Positions 7,653 through 16,844 of a stretch of DNA of 64,000 nucleotides are shown piece after piece. Below the pieces are notes generated by a model, which was given only the letters and a program-made list of their open reading frames with translations, did not search any database and was not told where the DNA came from. The DNA is from an uncultured Alphaproteobacteria bacterium (GTDB taxonomy: Bacteria > Pseudomonadota > Alphaproteobacteria > Rhizobiales > Aestuariivirgaceae): positions 21,046-85,045 of the forward strand of contig CAMFKI010000015.1 in assembly GCA_945957365.1 (NCBI GenBank), given 5' to 3'. The position numbers and the translations under genes were made by a program. Positions within the stretch are counted from its first letter, which is position 1. Each line of letters starts with the position of its first letter.

Positions 7653-8633
7653 ATGATGATGCTGCGCGCAACGGCTGTTCTCGCCTGCCTCGCCGTTTCG
7701 GCCGCGCCGGCTGCCGCGGCGATCCGCCATGTCGTCGTCATCGCCATGGAGAATTCCGACGCCGCCAGGACCGGCAATGCCGGCCACGGCTACATCTACG
7801 GCAACATGGCGGATGCGCCGTGGCTCAATGGCTCCTTCAGCGCCAGTTCGGCGCGCGCCGTCAATTTCGCCGACGCGCTCTCCGCCTTCGACAGCGAACC
7901 GCACTATGTGTTGATGGAAGCCGGCACCAACAGCTTCGCCGACACCGAATTCCGCTGTGACAATGATCCCCTCAAGAGCTGCAGCTACATCTTCCCCAAG
8001 CCCAACTGGACCACGAGCAGCGCGCACCTGACGGCCCAGATCGAGGCGGCGGCGCGGCCCGGACTCACCTGGATGACCTACCAGGAGGACATCGATCCGC
8101 GCACCACCGGCGCCTGTCCCATCCACAGTGCCGGCCACTATGCCGCCAAGCACAATCCCTTCGTCTTCTTCGGCGACGCGGCGGGCGCACCGCCCGCCGC
8201 CGACAATGCCCACTGCATTGCCCACACCCGCGATCTCGGCCGCTTCGCCGCCGACCTGCGCGCCGGCGATCTCGCCAGCTATGTCTTCGTCTCGCCAAAC
8301 CTGTGCAACGACATGCACGGCGCCCCGGGCTGCCCCGGCAACAGCGTGAAGGCCGGCGATGATTTCCTGAAGCGCTTCCTGCCGCCGCTTGTCGACTGGG
8401 CGACGACGCACGATGCCGTCGTCTTCGTCACCTGGGACGAGGGCCACAAGGGCCTGCGCATCCCGTTCTATGCTGCGGGGGCTGGGGTGAAGGCGAATTA
8501 CGAAGGTCACGCGGCCTATTCGCACCGCTCGCTGGTGAAAACCATCGAGCGCATCTTCGGCCTTCCGGCGCTCGCCACGGTGAACTCCGCCACCGATCTC
8601 GCCGACCTGTTCGTGCCGGGCGCGCTGCCCTAG
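7653..8633 (+). CDS. Secreted phosphoesterase / acid phosphatase-like protein
   Basis: Protein of 326 residues starting at one of three consecutive Met codons, with a signal peptide (LACLAVSAAPAAAA). The mature part matches the phosphoesterase family that includes AcpA and phospholipase C: RHVVVIAMENSDA near the start (metal-binding Glu-Asn), DALSAFDSEPHYVLMEAGTN, WMTYQEDI, FVSPNLCNDMHG and VFVTWDEGHKG (metal Asp/Glu and His). It has several Cys (CDNDPLKSC, CPIHSAGHY), suggesting periplasmic disulfides. Substrate unknown. The frame is open upstream to 7551, but that part overlaps the island boundary and is not family-like. Confidence 0.75.
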   Translation: MMMLRATAVLACLAVSAAPAAAAIRHVVVIAMENSDAARTGNAGHGYIYGNMADAPWLNGSFSASSARAVNFADALSAFDSEPHYVLMEAGTNSFADTEFRCDNDPLKSCSYIFPKPNWTTSSAHLTAQIEAAARPGLTWMTYQEDIDPRTTGACPIHSAGHYAAKHNPFVFFGDAAGAPPAADNAHCIAHTRDLGRFAADLRAGDLASYVFVSPNLCNDMHGAPGCPGNSVKAGDDFLKRFLPPLVDWATTHDAVVFVTWDEGHKGLRIPFYAAGAGVKANYEGHAAYSHRSLVKTIERIFGLPALATVNSATDLADLFVPGALP

Positions 8634-8640
8634 CGCCGGC

Positions 8641-8868
8641 TCAGCGCTGCTTGGGCGGCTTCACGGCCTCGGTTACGCCGAATTCACCCGTCTGCTTGCC
8701 GTCGGGGGCGACGTCGAAACCCTCCGCGGCAAGGCCGCGGCGCAGCAACTCGCGCACGGCGGAGGCGCGGCTCGGCATGCGACGGCTGAAGCGCCATTCC
8801 TCAATGGCCTTCAACTCTTCCGGCTGCAGCATGATCTGCAGCCTGACGTCGCGTTCCTCCCGGTCCAT
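8641..8868 (-). CDS. Small ribbon-helix-helix-like protein
   Basis: Protein of 75 residues. The core (VRLQIMLQPEELKAIEEWRF...RASAVRELLRRGLAAEG) has the strand-helix-helix pattern of ribbon-helix-helix DNA-binding proteins, where the beta strand contacts DNA and the helices dimerise. The ATG at 8868 follows AGGGAG at good spacing; the upstream ATG at 8898 lacks such a site. It is convergent with the phosphoesterase (7 bases). No partner toxin gene is adjacent, so it is more likely a stand-alone regulator than an antitoxin. Confidence 0.6.
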   Translation of the reverse strand: MDREERDVRLQIMLQPEELKAIEEWRFSRRMPSRASAVRELLRRGLAAEGFDVAPDGKQTGEFGVTEAVKPPKQR

Positions 8869-9077
8869 GCTGGCTCCCTGGCAGCGGCTTGCAAGCATCA
8901 GTTACTCATATTTAGCCGATGCAGCCAGCGTATCAAGAGGCAGCAGGTGGGTTGCTTGCACGAGTGTGAGTGCTTGTGCCGTTGGCCGTGCTTGAGTCAG
9001 TGCCACAGGTTGTGCCGTTGGCGGATTGTGTTTCCGTCGCCGCGGGTAGAGGGTCGGGTATCACAGGAGATCACCCC

Positions 9078-9350
9078 ATGCGCACCCTCAAGCAACTCCC
9101 CGTCCCGATGCTGGGCGACATCGACAAGTTCCTCTCTTTCAACAAGCAGCAGTGCATTCACGTCTATGCCGAGGCGGAGAAGATCCGCCAGCGCTGGGAA
9201 GAGCAGAACATCGCCCTCGAGGATATCGTCAGCGTGCTGGTCGACCGCTGCGGCTATCACCAGGTGGCGATGTCCTTCGACCGCCGCGACGAGGCCAAGC
9301 TGCTGGTCGAGAGGGACGGCAGCGAACAGCCCTCGAGCCGTTTCGCGTGA
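9078..9350 (+). CDS. Small hypothetical protein
   Basis: Protein of 90 residues with no signal peptide or membrane segment, predicted mostly helical (LGDIDKFLSFNKQQCIHVYAEA, IALEDIVSVLVDRC). No family is recognised. A clear AGGAGATCACCCC ribosome-binding site and normal codon use support it as a gene. It is monocistronic and convergent with the delta-60 repeat gene. Upstream, the 13-mer TTGTGCCGTTGGC occurs twice (8974-8986 and 9010-9022). Confidence 0.6.
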   Translation: MRTLKQLPVPMLGDIDKFLSFNKQQCIHVYAEAEKIRQRWEEQNIALEDIVSVLVDRCGYHQVAMSFDRRDEAKLLVERDGSEQPSSRFA

Positions 9351-9370
9351 GCGTCATGAAAGATGCGATG

Positions 9371-9392
9371 GCCGCCGGGCAGTGCCGGCGGC
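9371..9392. terminator. Bidirectional hairpin between convergent genes
   Basis: GCCGCCGG-gcagtg-CCGGCGGC, an eight-base-pair GC stem centred between the stops of the 90-residue protein and the delta-60 repeat protein. There is no clear T tract, so efficiency is uncertain. Confidence 0.5.
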
Positions 9393-9409
9393 CCGCATTG
9401 TACCTGGGC

Positions 9410-10840
9410 TCAGTTGGCCAGGAGCCGCATCAGGGCGATGTTGCTGTTGCCGTTCACATCGGTGGTTGCGCCACCCACCAGGATCAGCTTGTCGCCCTGC
9501 ATGGTGATGCCGTTGGCCAGTGCATTGCCCTCGCCGATGGCCACGCTCTCGGTGCCCTTCGGCGTATCGGCCTGGGCCGCCCCGAAGCTCTCGTCCAGCT
9601 TGCCGGCATCGGTGAAGCGCAGGATGGAAACGCGGGTGCGCCCGCCCTGCTGGTGATAGCCCGCCACGATGATGTGGCCCTGGCTGTCCAGCACCACGTC
9701 GGTGGCATTGTCGTTGCCGCTGCCCAGCGAGGTGCGTGACACGCCCTTGGGCAGTCCGTCCTCGGCCACGGCGAATTCCTGGTCCGCATCGCCGTTGGGC
9801 TTCAGCCGCGCCACCACGACGTCGGTGGTGCCGTCCTTGGCGACCGAGTCCCCCACCACCACGATGCGGCCCTTGGGATCGATCGCGACGCCGCGCGCCA
9901 CGTCGTTGCCGCCGTCGAGCGCCAGGCTGACGACGCCGTTCGGTGTTCCGTCATCGGCGGTACCGAAGCTCTGGTCGAGAGCGCCGTCGGTGTCGAGGCG
10001 GATGACCGTGATCGCGGCATGGCCCGCGGGACCATGGCTGCCCGCCAGCACGATCTTGCCATCGGCGGCGAGCGCCATGTCGTTCACCACGTCATCGCCG
10101 GTGCCCAGCGACACGGCGTTGAAGCCACCGGGCGTTCCGTCCTCGCTGCCGGGCGCGAAGCTTCGGTCAGGCGTGCCGTCGGGGTTGAGGCGCGCCACCA
10201 CCATGTCGATGCTTCCGTCCTTGTCCACCGTGTTGCCGGCCAGAACGATCTTGCCGTCCGCCGTGATGGCGAGGCTGCGCACGTCCTCATTGCCCTTGCC
10301 CAGCGAAATGTCGACGATGCCGTCGGGCGTGCCGTCGGCACCCCCCTTGCCGAAGCTTCCGTCCAGCGAACCATCGGGGCTCACCCGCAGCACCAGCATG
10401 TCGGTCTTCTTGCCCGCCAGGTGATAGCCGCCAACCACGATGTGCCCGTCGGGCTGCAGCGCGACGGTGGTCGCCACATCCTCCGCACCGATCGCGATGG
10501 TGACGATGCCGCGCGGAACACCGCCTGCACCGGTGCCGAAGCTCTGGTCGAGCGTCCCGTCGTTGTTGTAGCGGGCGATGAAGATCTGGGTGGTCTTGCC
10601 GTCGGAATGGTTGCCCACCGCCACCACCTTGCCATCGGGCTGCGACACGAGGTCGTTGGCCACGTCGTCGCCCTTGCCGAGCGAGGTGCCGACGACCCCG
10701 GCCGGGGTGCCGTCCTCGGTGCCGGCGCCGAAGCTCGGATCGAGGGCTCCGGCCTGTCCTGCCCAGCCGGGTGCCGAAAGGCTCGTCGTCATCAGCAGCA
10801 GTGCCAGGCCCAGTCCGGTGAGGTGTGTCGCGCGCGTCAT
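9410..10840 (-). CDS. Delta-60 repeat secreted protein
   Basis: Protein of 476 residues with a signal peptide (LTGLGLALLLMTTSLSAPGWA) followed by about seven repeats of the delta-60 type, each containing a LDxSFG turn (LDPSFG, LDQSFG, LDGSFG, PDRSFA, LDQSFG, ADQEFA, LDESFG) and a PDGKIVVAG-like strand pair. Such repeats are predicted to close into a beta-propeller outside the cytoplasm; binding partners are unknown. Distinctive here is the DGTPxGVVxxSLGxGxD linker between units. The start is the ATG at 10840, where the signal peptide begins; the frame is open for 56 more codons upstream without signal-like sequence. No enzymatic domain is attached. Confidence 0.8.
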   Translation of the reverse strand: MTRATHLTGLGLALLLMTTSLSAPGWAGQAGALDPSFGAGTEDGTPAGVVGTSLGKGDDVANDLVSQPDGKVVAVGNHSDGKTTQIFIARYNNDGTLDQSFGTGAGGVPRGIVTIAIGAEDVATTVALQPDGHIVVGGYHLAGKKTDMLVLRVSPDGSLDGSFGKGGADGTPDGIVDISLGKGNEDVRSLAITADGKIVLAGNTVDKDGSIDMVVARLNPDGTPDRSFAPGSEDGTPGGFNAVSLGTGDDVVNDMALAADGKIVLAGSHGPAGHAAITVIRLDTDGALDQSFGTADDGTPNGVVSLALDGGNDVARGVAIDPKGRIVVVGDSVAKDGTTDVVVARLKPNGDADQEFAVAEDGLPKGVSRTSLGSGNDNATDVVLDSQGHIIVAGYHQQGGRTRVSILRFTDAGKLDESFGAAQADTPKGTESVAIGEGNALANGITMQGDKLILVGGATTDVNGNSNIALMRLLAN

Positions 10841-11095
10841 GTCCGTAGAATCCCCAATTGGCGGTGTTTTTCGATGGCCGGGCTCCTTAGCACACCATCG
10901 GGCCCTGCCAATCCCTTTCACGCAGGACGTGCATCGCCATCGCTCCCGCGACTGTCGACTTGTGTACATAAAGGCCCGCGACTCTCGGGGGTTGAGGGAA
11001 CCTGCCATTTCGCGCTAGTTTCCCGCCGGGCGCCAGCGGAGACGGCGGCTGCGCCCCCGGGGGCGGCTGTCAGTCTGTGTGTGAGGAATGTCCCC

Positions 11096-11587
11096 ATGAA
11101 TCTTGTCGAAGTCGTCATTCTCGTCGGTTCGCAGTGTCTCAGCCCAATCGAGTCAGGGCCTGGGCTGACCGAAGTGGGCAAGGTGCCCTGCGCCGTCGTG
11201 GTCCGCGCCGATCCGCAGACCTCCGACGTTGAAATCGTGCCAGCGTCGGCCGCTACCGATCCCGCCGTCATCGCCATGCTGGTGAAGCCGCGCAATGTCA
11301 TCGTCGCCGGCAACACCATCAGACAGCAGCCCGCCGCCGCCAATGACATTACCGGCAGCATCACTCGTGCACTGCCGCCGCGCATCGTCGCCACCTCCGA
11401 CGCGCCGGAGCCCGAGCCGTCGGTGACGACCCCGCTGGTGAAGCCGAAGCCGCAATCCGACCGCGCCGCCATCCCGCGCAAGCGCGTGGTGGTCAGCCAG
11501 CGCGGCGATGCCTGCGGCAGCTACAAGGCCGTCTGGTACACCAGCAAGGCGGGGCATAAGCGCTATCGCTGCGTCCGCGTCGGCTGA
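11096..11587 (+). CDS. Hypothetical protein
   Basis: Protein of 163 residues with no recognised family. The N-terminus (MNLVEVVILVGSQC) is hydrophobic but short. The middle is rich in Val/Ala, then comes a Pro-rich linker (APEPEPSVTTPLVKPKP), and the C-terminal 35 residues hold two Cys and several aromatics (DACGSYKAVWYT, KRYRCVRVG), which could form a small disulfide-bonded domain. A GAGGAATG site precedes the ATG. Monocistronic; the next gene is rhodanese, 118 bases on. Confidence 0.6.
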   Translation: MNLVEVVILVGSQCLSPIESGPGLTEVGKVPCAVVVRADPQTSDVEIVPASAATDPAVIAMLVKPRNVIVAGNTIRQQPAAANDITGSITRALPPRIVATSDAPEPEPSVTTPLVKPKPQSDRAAIPRKRVVVSQRGDACGSYKAVWYTSKAGHKRYRCVRVG

Positions 11588-11705
11588 GGCGCGAGGAAAC
11601 TTTCTTTCATTCCTGATGCGTGGGGCCTGCATGCAAGAACCGCCTTTGTCAGCCACCGGGCGCGGGCATAGCTTGACGATGTGAGTGCCGCCCGGGGAGT
11701 AGTCC

Positions 11706-12098
11706 ATGGCCACCAGCGTCAAACAACTGATCGAGGCCGCCAATGCCGCAGTGCCCCGCATCTCGCCCGCCGAAGCGCGTGAGCTGATCGCCCGGGGCGC
11801 CCTGGTGATCGATGTGCGCGATGCCCCCGAGGTCGAGAAGTCGGGAAAGATCGAAGGTGCGGTCCATGTCTCCCGCGGCATGCTGGAGTTCCGCGCCGAT
11901 CCGCAATCGCCCTATCACGACAAGAAGTTCGATCCGGCGCGGCCGGTCATCGTCTACTGCGCCTCGGGCGGCCGCTCGGCCCTTTCGGGCAAGACGCTGC
12001 AGGACCTGGGCTACGACAAGGTGTTCAACCTCGGCGGCTTCATGGACTGGGTCGAGGCCGGCGGCGACATCGAAAAGCCCATCGAGCCCGGCCTCTAG
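11706..12098 (+). CDS. Rhodanese-domain sulfurtransferase
   Basis: Protein of 130 residues made of one rhodanese domain, with LVIDVRDAPEVEKSGKIEGA, the active-site loop YCASGGRS (catalytic Cys85) and the closing GYDKVFNLGGFMDWVEAGG. Single-domain rhodaneses move a persulfide sulfur from donors such as thiosulfate to acceptors; the six-residue loop after Cys fits sulfur rather than arsenate or phosphatase chemistry. Cytosolic, no signal peptide. Convergent with creA, nine bases between stops. Confidence 0.88.
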   Translation: MATSVKQLIEAANAAVPRISPAEARELIARGALVIDVRDAPEVEKSGKIEGAVHVSRGMLEFRADPQSPYHDKKFDPARPVIVYCASGGRSALSGKTLQDLGYDKVFNLGGFMDWVEAGGDIEKPIEPGL

Positions 12099-12107
12099 GG
12101 TTTCCGC

Positions 12108-12632
12108 CTACTTGTTCACGAAGTCACCGCATTGCGGCGCCTGTTCCGTGCCCCACGGCATCAGCGGCACGGTGGAGGTCGAGTTCTGCGGCGAGCCCTC
12201 GATCAGGCGGTCGGTGTAGGAAAGATAGACCAGCACGTTGCGCTTGGCATCGCAGCCGCGCACGATCTGCATCTTCTTCCAGAACAGCGAGCGGCGCTCA
12301 CGGTAGATATCGTCGCCCTGCGAGAATTTCGCGGTGATCTTGATCGGTCCCACCTGGCGGCAGGCGATCGAGGTGACGGAGCTTTCGTCGGCAAATCCGG
12401 CCCAGCCCTTCCAGCCGCCCACCTTGGGGATGGTGAAATAACAGGCAACGCCCTGCACGAGCGGATCGTCGATCACATAGGTGTCGAGTGTCGCGTCGGG
12501 CGACAGCATCCGCCACACGGTGGTCTTCTGGAAAATCAGCTGCGGGTCATCCGCCAGCTGCTGGGCCAGGGCCGGAACCGCCATGCCCAGGACCAGGAGA
12601 ATGGCTGCAAGATATTGAAATATGCGCGTCAT
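12108..12632 (-). CDS. creA: CreA family periplasmic protein
   Basis: Protein of 174 residues with a signal peptide (FQYLAAILLVLGMAVPALA). The mature part has the CreA hallmarks VIDDPLVQGVACYFT, GGWKGWAGFADESSVTSIAC, FWKKMQIVRGCDAKRNVLVYLSY and the CxxF-type end. Three conserved Cys suggest disulfides. CreA is widespread in proteobacteria with no established function. The ATG at 12632 is chosen because it begins the signal peptide; the frame is open for 111 codons further upstream inside the metC region. Confidence 0.88.
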   Translation of the reverse strand: MTRIFQYLAAILLVLGMAVPALAQQLADDPQLIFQKTTVWRMLSPDATLDTYVIDDPLVQGVACYFTIPKVGGWKGWAGFADESSVTSIACRQVGPIKITAKFSQGDDIYRERRSLFWKKMQIVRGCDAKRNVLVYLSYTDRLIEGSPQNSTSTVPLMPWGTEQAPQCGDFVNK

Positions 12633-12682
12633 TGGACCCTCCGAACCATCGAAATCCTTAAGTAGGAAGGAAATCCACAATT

Positions 12683-13861
12683 TCAAGAGGCCGAATTCAG
12701 CGCCTTGAAGCCTTCCGCCAGGTCGGCCTTGAGATCGTCGGGGTTCTCCAGTCCGATGTGGAAGCGCAGCGAATAGCCCTCCGGCTGCCAGCGCGTCGCG
12801 GTGCGATGCGGCTTGAACGGCACCACCAGGCTCTCGAATCCGCCCCAGCTGTAGCCCATGCCGAACAGCGTGAGCCGATCGAGGAACGCCGCCGTCGCCT
12901 GCTCCGAACAGGGCTTCAGCACCACCGAGAACAGGCCGCTGGCGCCGCGGAAATCGCGCTTCCACAATTCATGGCCCGGCGCGTTGGTGAGGGCAGGGTA
13001 GAGCACCGTATCGACCTCCGCCCGGCCGCGCAGCCACTCGGCCACGTTCATGGCGTTCTTCATGTGGCGCTCGAGGCGGACGTCCAGCGTGTGGATGCCG
13101 CGGAGCGTCAGGTACATGTCGTCGGGCCCGGCGAACTGGCCCATCTGCTCATAGGCCTCGCGGAACGGCTCCCAGCTGTCCTTCGCGCAGGTCACGGTGC
13201 CCATCATCGCATCGGAATGGCCGACGAGATATTTCGTCGCCGCCTGAATCGAAATGTCAGCTCCGTGCTCGAAGGCCTTGAAATAATGGCCGGCACCCCA
13301 GGTGTTGTCGACGAACAGCAGGGCGCCCGCCCGGTGCACGGCCTCGGCCATCGCCGGAATGTCCTGCACCTCCATGGTCTGCGAGCCGGGGCTTTCGGCA
13401 TAGACCACGCGGGTATTGGGGCGCATGAGGGCGGCGATGCCACGGCCCGCCAGCGGGTCGTAATAGGTGGTCTCGACGCCGAGCCCTTTCAAAAGCCCGT
13501 CGCAGAACTGGCGCGCCGGCTGGTAGACGGTGTCGACCATCAGCAGGTGGTCGCCTGCCTTGAGGAAGGAAAGCAGCGCCGTCGAAATCGCGGCGAGGCC
13601 CGAGGGCAGCATCTTGGCGTTGTGCCCGCCCTCGACCAGCGCCACGGCCTCTTCCACCGCCCGCGACGTCGGGGTGCCGCGCCGGCCATAGACATAGGTC
13701 TGCGTGCGGTCCTTCAGGGCCGTGGTGTCCGCGAACAGCACCGTCGAGCCGTGGTAGACCGCCGGGTTGACGAAGCCATGCTCGGCATAGTCGCGGCCGG
13801 CCGCCACGAGTCGGGTTTCGGGGGAGAGGGCGGAAAGATCGGGTTTGGTTTTCGACATCAT
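12683..13861 (-). CDS. metC: Cystathionine beta-lyase
   Basis: Protein of 392 residues, the usual length of Cys/Met-metabolism PLP enzymes. Lys210 in SIQAATKYLVGHSD is the Schiff-base lysine; YGRRGTPTS and LPSGLAAI line the cofactor and substrate sites; the C-terminus YSWGGFESLV...RLHIGLE-like region (WGGFESLVVPF, LRFHIGLENPDDL) is diagnostic of MetC. It cleaves cystathionine to homocysteine, pyruvate and ammonia. It starts 50 bases upstream of creA on the same strand, so the two may share a transcript. Confidence 0.9.
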   Translation of the reverse strand: MMSKTKPDLSALSPETRLVAAGRDYAEHGFVNPAVYHGSTVLFADTTALKDRTQTYVYGRRGTPTSRAVEEAVALVEGGHNAKMLPSGLAAISTALLSFLKAGDHLLMVDTVYQPARQFCDGLLKGLGVETTYYDPLAGRGIAALMRPNTRVVYAESPGSQTMEVQDIPAMAEAVHRAGALLFVDNTWGAGHYFKAFEHGADISIQAATKYLVGHSDAMMGTVTCAKDSWEPFREAYEQMGQFAGPDDMYLTLRGIHTLDVRLERHMKNAMNVAEWLRGRAEVDTVLYPALTNAPGHELWKRDFRGASGLFSVVLKPCSEQATAAFLDRLTLFGMGYSWGGFESLVVPFKPHRTATRWQPEGYSLRFHIGLENPDDLKADLAEGFKALNSAS

Positions 13862-13936
13862 GCCACGCCAGTGTTAGGCTTGTCGGGCTAGCATGCGGGG
13901 CCGCGAGGGGGAACCCCCGGCCATTGAAGGGGTCCT

Positions 13937-14155
13937 ATGTCGCCGCTCGCCACTGTCATCATGAGGGTCCTGCACTGGGGCGTGCTGGCCATCGCCGGCT
14001 TCCTGGTCGCCGTCCTCTTCATCGAGGGCTGGAAGCATGGCTGGGACCTCCGTGCCCTCAATCCGGGTTTCATGACGGTGGTGGCGCTCCTCGCCGCGGG
14101 GGCATTGTGGCTGGCCCGTTCCATCCGCCGGGAACTCGCCAAGCACGGGTCTTGA
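13937..14155 (+). CDS. Small two-helix membrane protein
   Basis: Protein of 72 residues with two hydrophobic helices (about 10-30 and 45-60, [19 protein letters not shown]) and a basic C-terminus (RRELAKHGS). No family is recognised. It is divergent from metC and precedes gatB by 49 bases on the same strand. The ATG at 13937 follows AAGGGGTCCT. Confidence 0.55.
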   Translation: MSPLATVIMRVLHWGVLAIAGFLVAVLFIEGWKHGWDLRALNPGFMTVVALLAAGALWLARSIRRELAKHGS

Positions 14156-14204
14156 ACCCTCGGCCCCGAGTGGCTACCAAGGCGCCAATCCTGAGGTGAG
14201 AAGC

Positions 14205-15683
14205 ATGTTGGAATCCGCAAAGCGCGTGGCCGAGAAGAAGGACTGGATCAAGGGAGCGACCGGGGACTGGGAAATCGTCCTCGGCCTCGAGGTCCATGCC
14301 CAGGTGCTGGCCAGGTCCAAGCTATTCTCCGGCGCCTCGGCCGAATTCGGCGGCGCGCCCAACGACCACGTCTCGCTGGTCGATGCCGCCATGCCGGGCA
14401 TGCTGCCGGTCATCAACGAATTCTGCGTCGAGCAGGCGGTGCGCACGGGGCTGGGCCTCAAGGCCCAGATCAACAAGCGCTCGGTGTTCGACCGCAAGAA
14501 CTATTTCTACCCCGACCTGCCGCAGGGCTACCAGATCTCGCAGTACAAGCAGCCGGTGGTTGGCGAGGGCTCGGTGCACCTCGACGTCGACGGCCGCGCC
14601 GTCGAGGTCGGCATCGAGCGCCTGCATCTGGAGCAGGACGCCGGCAAGTCGCTGCACGACCAGCACCCCAACATGAGCTTCGTCGACCTCAACCGCTCCG
14701 GCTGCGCGCTGATGGAAATCGTGTCCAAGCCCGACCTGCGCTCGGCCGACGAGGCCAAGGCCTATGTGACGAAGCTGCGCCAGATCATGCGCTACCTCGG
14801 CACCTGCGACGGCAACATGGAGCAGGGGTCGCTGCGCGCCGATGTCAACGTCTCGGTGCGGCGTCCGGGGGCCGAGTTCGGAACCCGCTGCGAGATCAAG
14901 AACGTGAACTCGATCCGCTTCATGGGCCAGGCCATCGAATACGAGGCCCGCCGCCAGATCGGCATTCTCGAGGACGGCGGCAGCATCGACCAGGAAACCC
15001 GCCTGTTCGACGCGCGGAAGGGCGAGACCCGTTCCATGCGGTCGAAGGAAGAGGCGCATGACTACCGCTACTTCCCCGATCCCGACCTGCTGCCGCTGGA
15101 AATCGACGATGCCTTCATCGGCCACATCAAGGCGGCTCTCCCGGAACTGCCGGACGAGAAGATCGCCCGCTTCATGACGGACTATGGGCTGACCGCCTAT
15201 GACGCCCAGGTGCTGACCGCCGAGCGCGCCTCTGCCGACTTTTTCGAGCAGGTGGCCCGGGGCCGGGACGGCAAGGCCGCCGCAAACTGGGTCATCAACG
15301 AGCTTTTCGGGCGCCTCAACAAGGAGGGCAAAACCGTTGAAACCACACCGGTTTCCGCCGCCCAGCTGGGTCAGATCGTCGACCTGATCGCCGCCGGCAC
15401 CATTTCCGGCAAGATCGCCAAGGACGTGTTCGAGATCGTCTGGACCGAGGGCGGCTCGCCCGCCGAGATCGTCGAAGCCCGCGGCATGAAGCAGGTGACC
15501 GACACCGGGGCCATCGAGAAGGCGGTGGACGAGATCATCGCCGCCAACCCGGACAAGGTGGAGCAGGTCAAGGCCAAGCCCACCATGCTGGGCTGGTTCG
15601 TCGGCCAGGTCATGAAGACCACCGGCGGCAAGGCCAATCCGCAGTCTGTCAGCGACCTGCTGAAGGCCAAGCTGGGGATTTGA
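14205..15683 (+). CDS. gatB: Aspartyl/glutamyl-tRNA amidotransferase subunit B
   Basis: Protein of 492 residues. The N-terminal catalytic domain has the GatB signature ([56 protein letters not shown]) and metal/ATP-binding residues; the C-terminal GatB/YqeY domain binds tRNA (VNELFG-like [33 protein letters not shown]). With GatA and GatC it converts Glu-tRNA(Gln) or Asp-tRNA(Asn) to the amide form. The ATG at 14205 is preferred over a GTG at 14196 because GAGGTGAG lies just before it. gatA and gatC are not in the window. Confidence 0.95.
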   Translation: MLESAKRVAEKKDWIKGATGDWEIVLGLEVHAQVLARSKLFSGASAEFGGAPNDHVSLVDAAMPGMLPVINEFCVEQAVRTGLGLKAQINKRSVFDRKNYFYPDLPQGYQISQYKQPVVGEGSVHLDVDGRAVEVGIERLHLEQDAGKSLHDQHPNMSFVDLNRSGCALMEIVSKPDLRSADEAKAYVTKLRQIMRYLGTCDGNMEQGSLRADVNVSVRRPGAEFGTRCEIKNVNSIRFMGQAIEYEARRQIGILEDGGSIDQETRLFDARKGETRSMRSKEEAHDYRYFPDPDLLPLEIDDAFIGHIKAALPELPDEKIARFMTDYGLTAYDAQVLTAERASADFFEQVARGRDGKAAANWVINELFGRLNKEGKTVETTPVSAAQLGQIVDLIAAGTISGKIAKDVFEIVWTEGGSPAEIVEARGMKQVTDTGAIEKAVDEIIAANPDKVEQVKAKPTMLGWFVGQVMKTTGGKANPQSVSDLLKAKLGI

Positions 15684-16041
15684 CGGTTTGGCCGGGCGGG
15701 GCACGCCATCCCCTCCCGCCGTCACCCTCCCTCCATCCCCCTCCCGCCGTCACCCCGGCGAAGGCCGGGGCCCAGCCTCGGACGGCTGCCACTTGGCACT
15801 AAAGCGGGATCCCGGCCATCGTCGGGATGATGCCATTATATAAAACAATTTCAATATCTTGCTGGAATGACCTAGAGTCAATTCTCAACGCCATCCGCCG
15901 CCCGGGGTTGGTGTATCCACCTGTTTTCGCCGCCATTTTTGCTTTTTCAGTCAGTGGTTTAGTTTCGGTTTTCCTTTCGGAATATTCTCCGCTATAGTCC
16001 GTACCCGGAGTTTTATTGCGTAGGGGCCGGGAGGGGTTTAG
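15684..16041. repeat. Intergenic region with dispersed palindromic repeat
   Basis: No gene is seen in these 358 bases. At about 15700-15780 there is a run of near-repeats around CCCTCCCGCCGTCACC (twice), followed by CCCCGGC-gaa-GGCCGGGG and GGGATCCCGGCC...GGGATGA, typical of short palindromic elements dispersed in alphaproteobacterial genomes. From about 15830 to 16030 the sequence is AT-richer and probably holds the promoter of the GST-like gene. Confidence 0.5.
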
Positions 16042-16824
16042 ATGGCGAAGACAGCCAAGAAGGCTGCGAAGAAGCCTGAGGTGAAGAAGGCGGCGGCGAA
16101 GAAGCCGCTGGCCAAGGCCAAGCCGATGCCGGCCAAGAAAGTGGCGGCCAAGAAGCCTGCCGCGGCCGCCGCGCCGCAGTCGGGCCCGGTCAACAAGGAG
16201 CGCTTCACGCTCTACGGCATGCTGGGCTCGGGTCCCACCTACACCGTCGGGCTGATGCTCTCGCTGGCGAAATATCCCTTCTCCTACTTCCACGTGAACC
16301 TGCGCGAGGGCCAGCACAAGCAGCCCGATTACCTGGTCAAGAACCGCTACGGGCAGGTTCCGGCACTGCGCGACGGGCAGGTCTATTACGTCCAGTCGGC
16401 GGCCATCCTGCAGCACCTCGCGGATGAGTTGAAGAAGTTCGACGGCAAGACCGAGGTCGAGAAGAACCGCATCCGCGAATGGCTGTTCTGGCAGTGGGAC
16501 AAGCTGGCCGTGCCGGTGTTCCGGCTGCGCGCTAGGGCCCGCGGCATCCGCCAGTTCGGCGACGAGGTGCGCATCATGTACGACACCGAGGCCAAGGCGG
16601 CGCTCGCCGTTCTCGAGAACGAGCTCGCGAAGTCGGAGTGGATCGCCACCAGGCGCCCGACCATTGCCGATGTCGGCGTCTATGGCGTGCTGCGCTACAT
16701 TGCGGAAGCCAACATCGACATCACGCCCTATCCCAACGTCTCCGCGTGGAAGAAACGCTTTGAGGCGCTTCCCGGCTTTGGTACACCGGAACAGATCCTG
16801 CCGATGGAGAGCAGGCTTCTCTGA
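16042..16824 (+). CDS. Glutathione S-transferase with histone-H1-like N-terminal tail
   Basis: Protein of 260 residues. Residues 1-46 are almost pure Lys/Ala/Pro (AKTAKKAAKK..., KKVAAKKPAAAAA), like the basic tails of H1-type bacterial proteins. From about 54 it is a GST: thioredoxin-like part (FTLYGMLGSGPTYTVGLMLS, NRYGQVPALRDGQVYYVQSA with the glutathione-binding Pro and Ser) and an all-helical C-terminal part containing RPTIADVGVYGVLRYI, the N-capping box region. The start is the first ATG, with GGGAGGGG just before. The tail could tether it to nucleic acid or anionic surfaces; this is inference. The EEP gene follows 20 bases later. Confidence 0.8.
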   Translation: MAKTAKKAAKKPEVKKAAAKKPLAKAKPMPAKKVAAKKPAAAAAPQSGPVNKERFTLYGMLGSGPTYTVGLMLSLAKYPFSYFHVNLREGQHKQPDYLVKNRYGQVPALRDGQVYYVQSAAILQHLADELKKFDGKTEVEKNRIREWLFWQWDKLAVPVFRLRARARGIRQFGDEVRIMYDTEAKAALAVLENELAKSEWIATRRPTIADVGVYGVLRYIAEANIDITPYPNVSAWKKRFEALPGFGTPEQILPMESRLL

Positions 16825-16844
16825 TTGCGATACTGGAGTAGCTT

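Noticed and set aside
9410..10840. Regularly spaced repeats considered as CRISPR
   Set aside because: The repeat is in the protein (delta-60 repeats of about 60 residues), is imperfect in DNA and has no constant short repeat with unique spacers.
12758..13891. A 377-codon plus-strand frame opposite metC
   Set aside because: Shadow of metC, whose PLP motifs are unambiguous on the minus strand.
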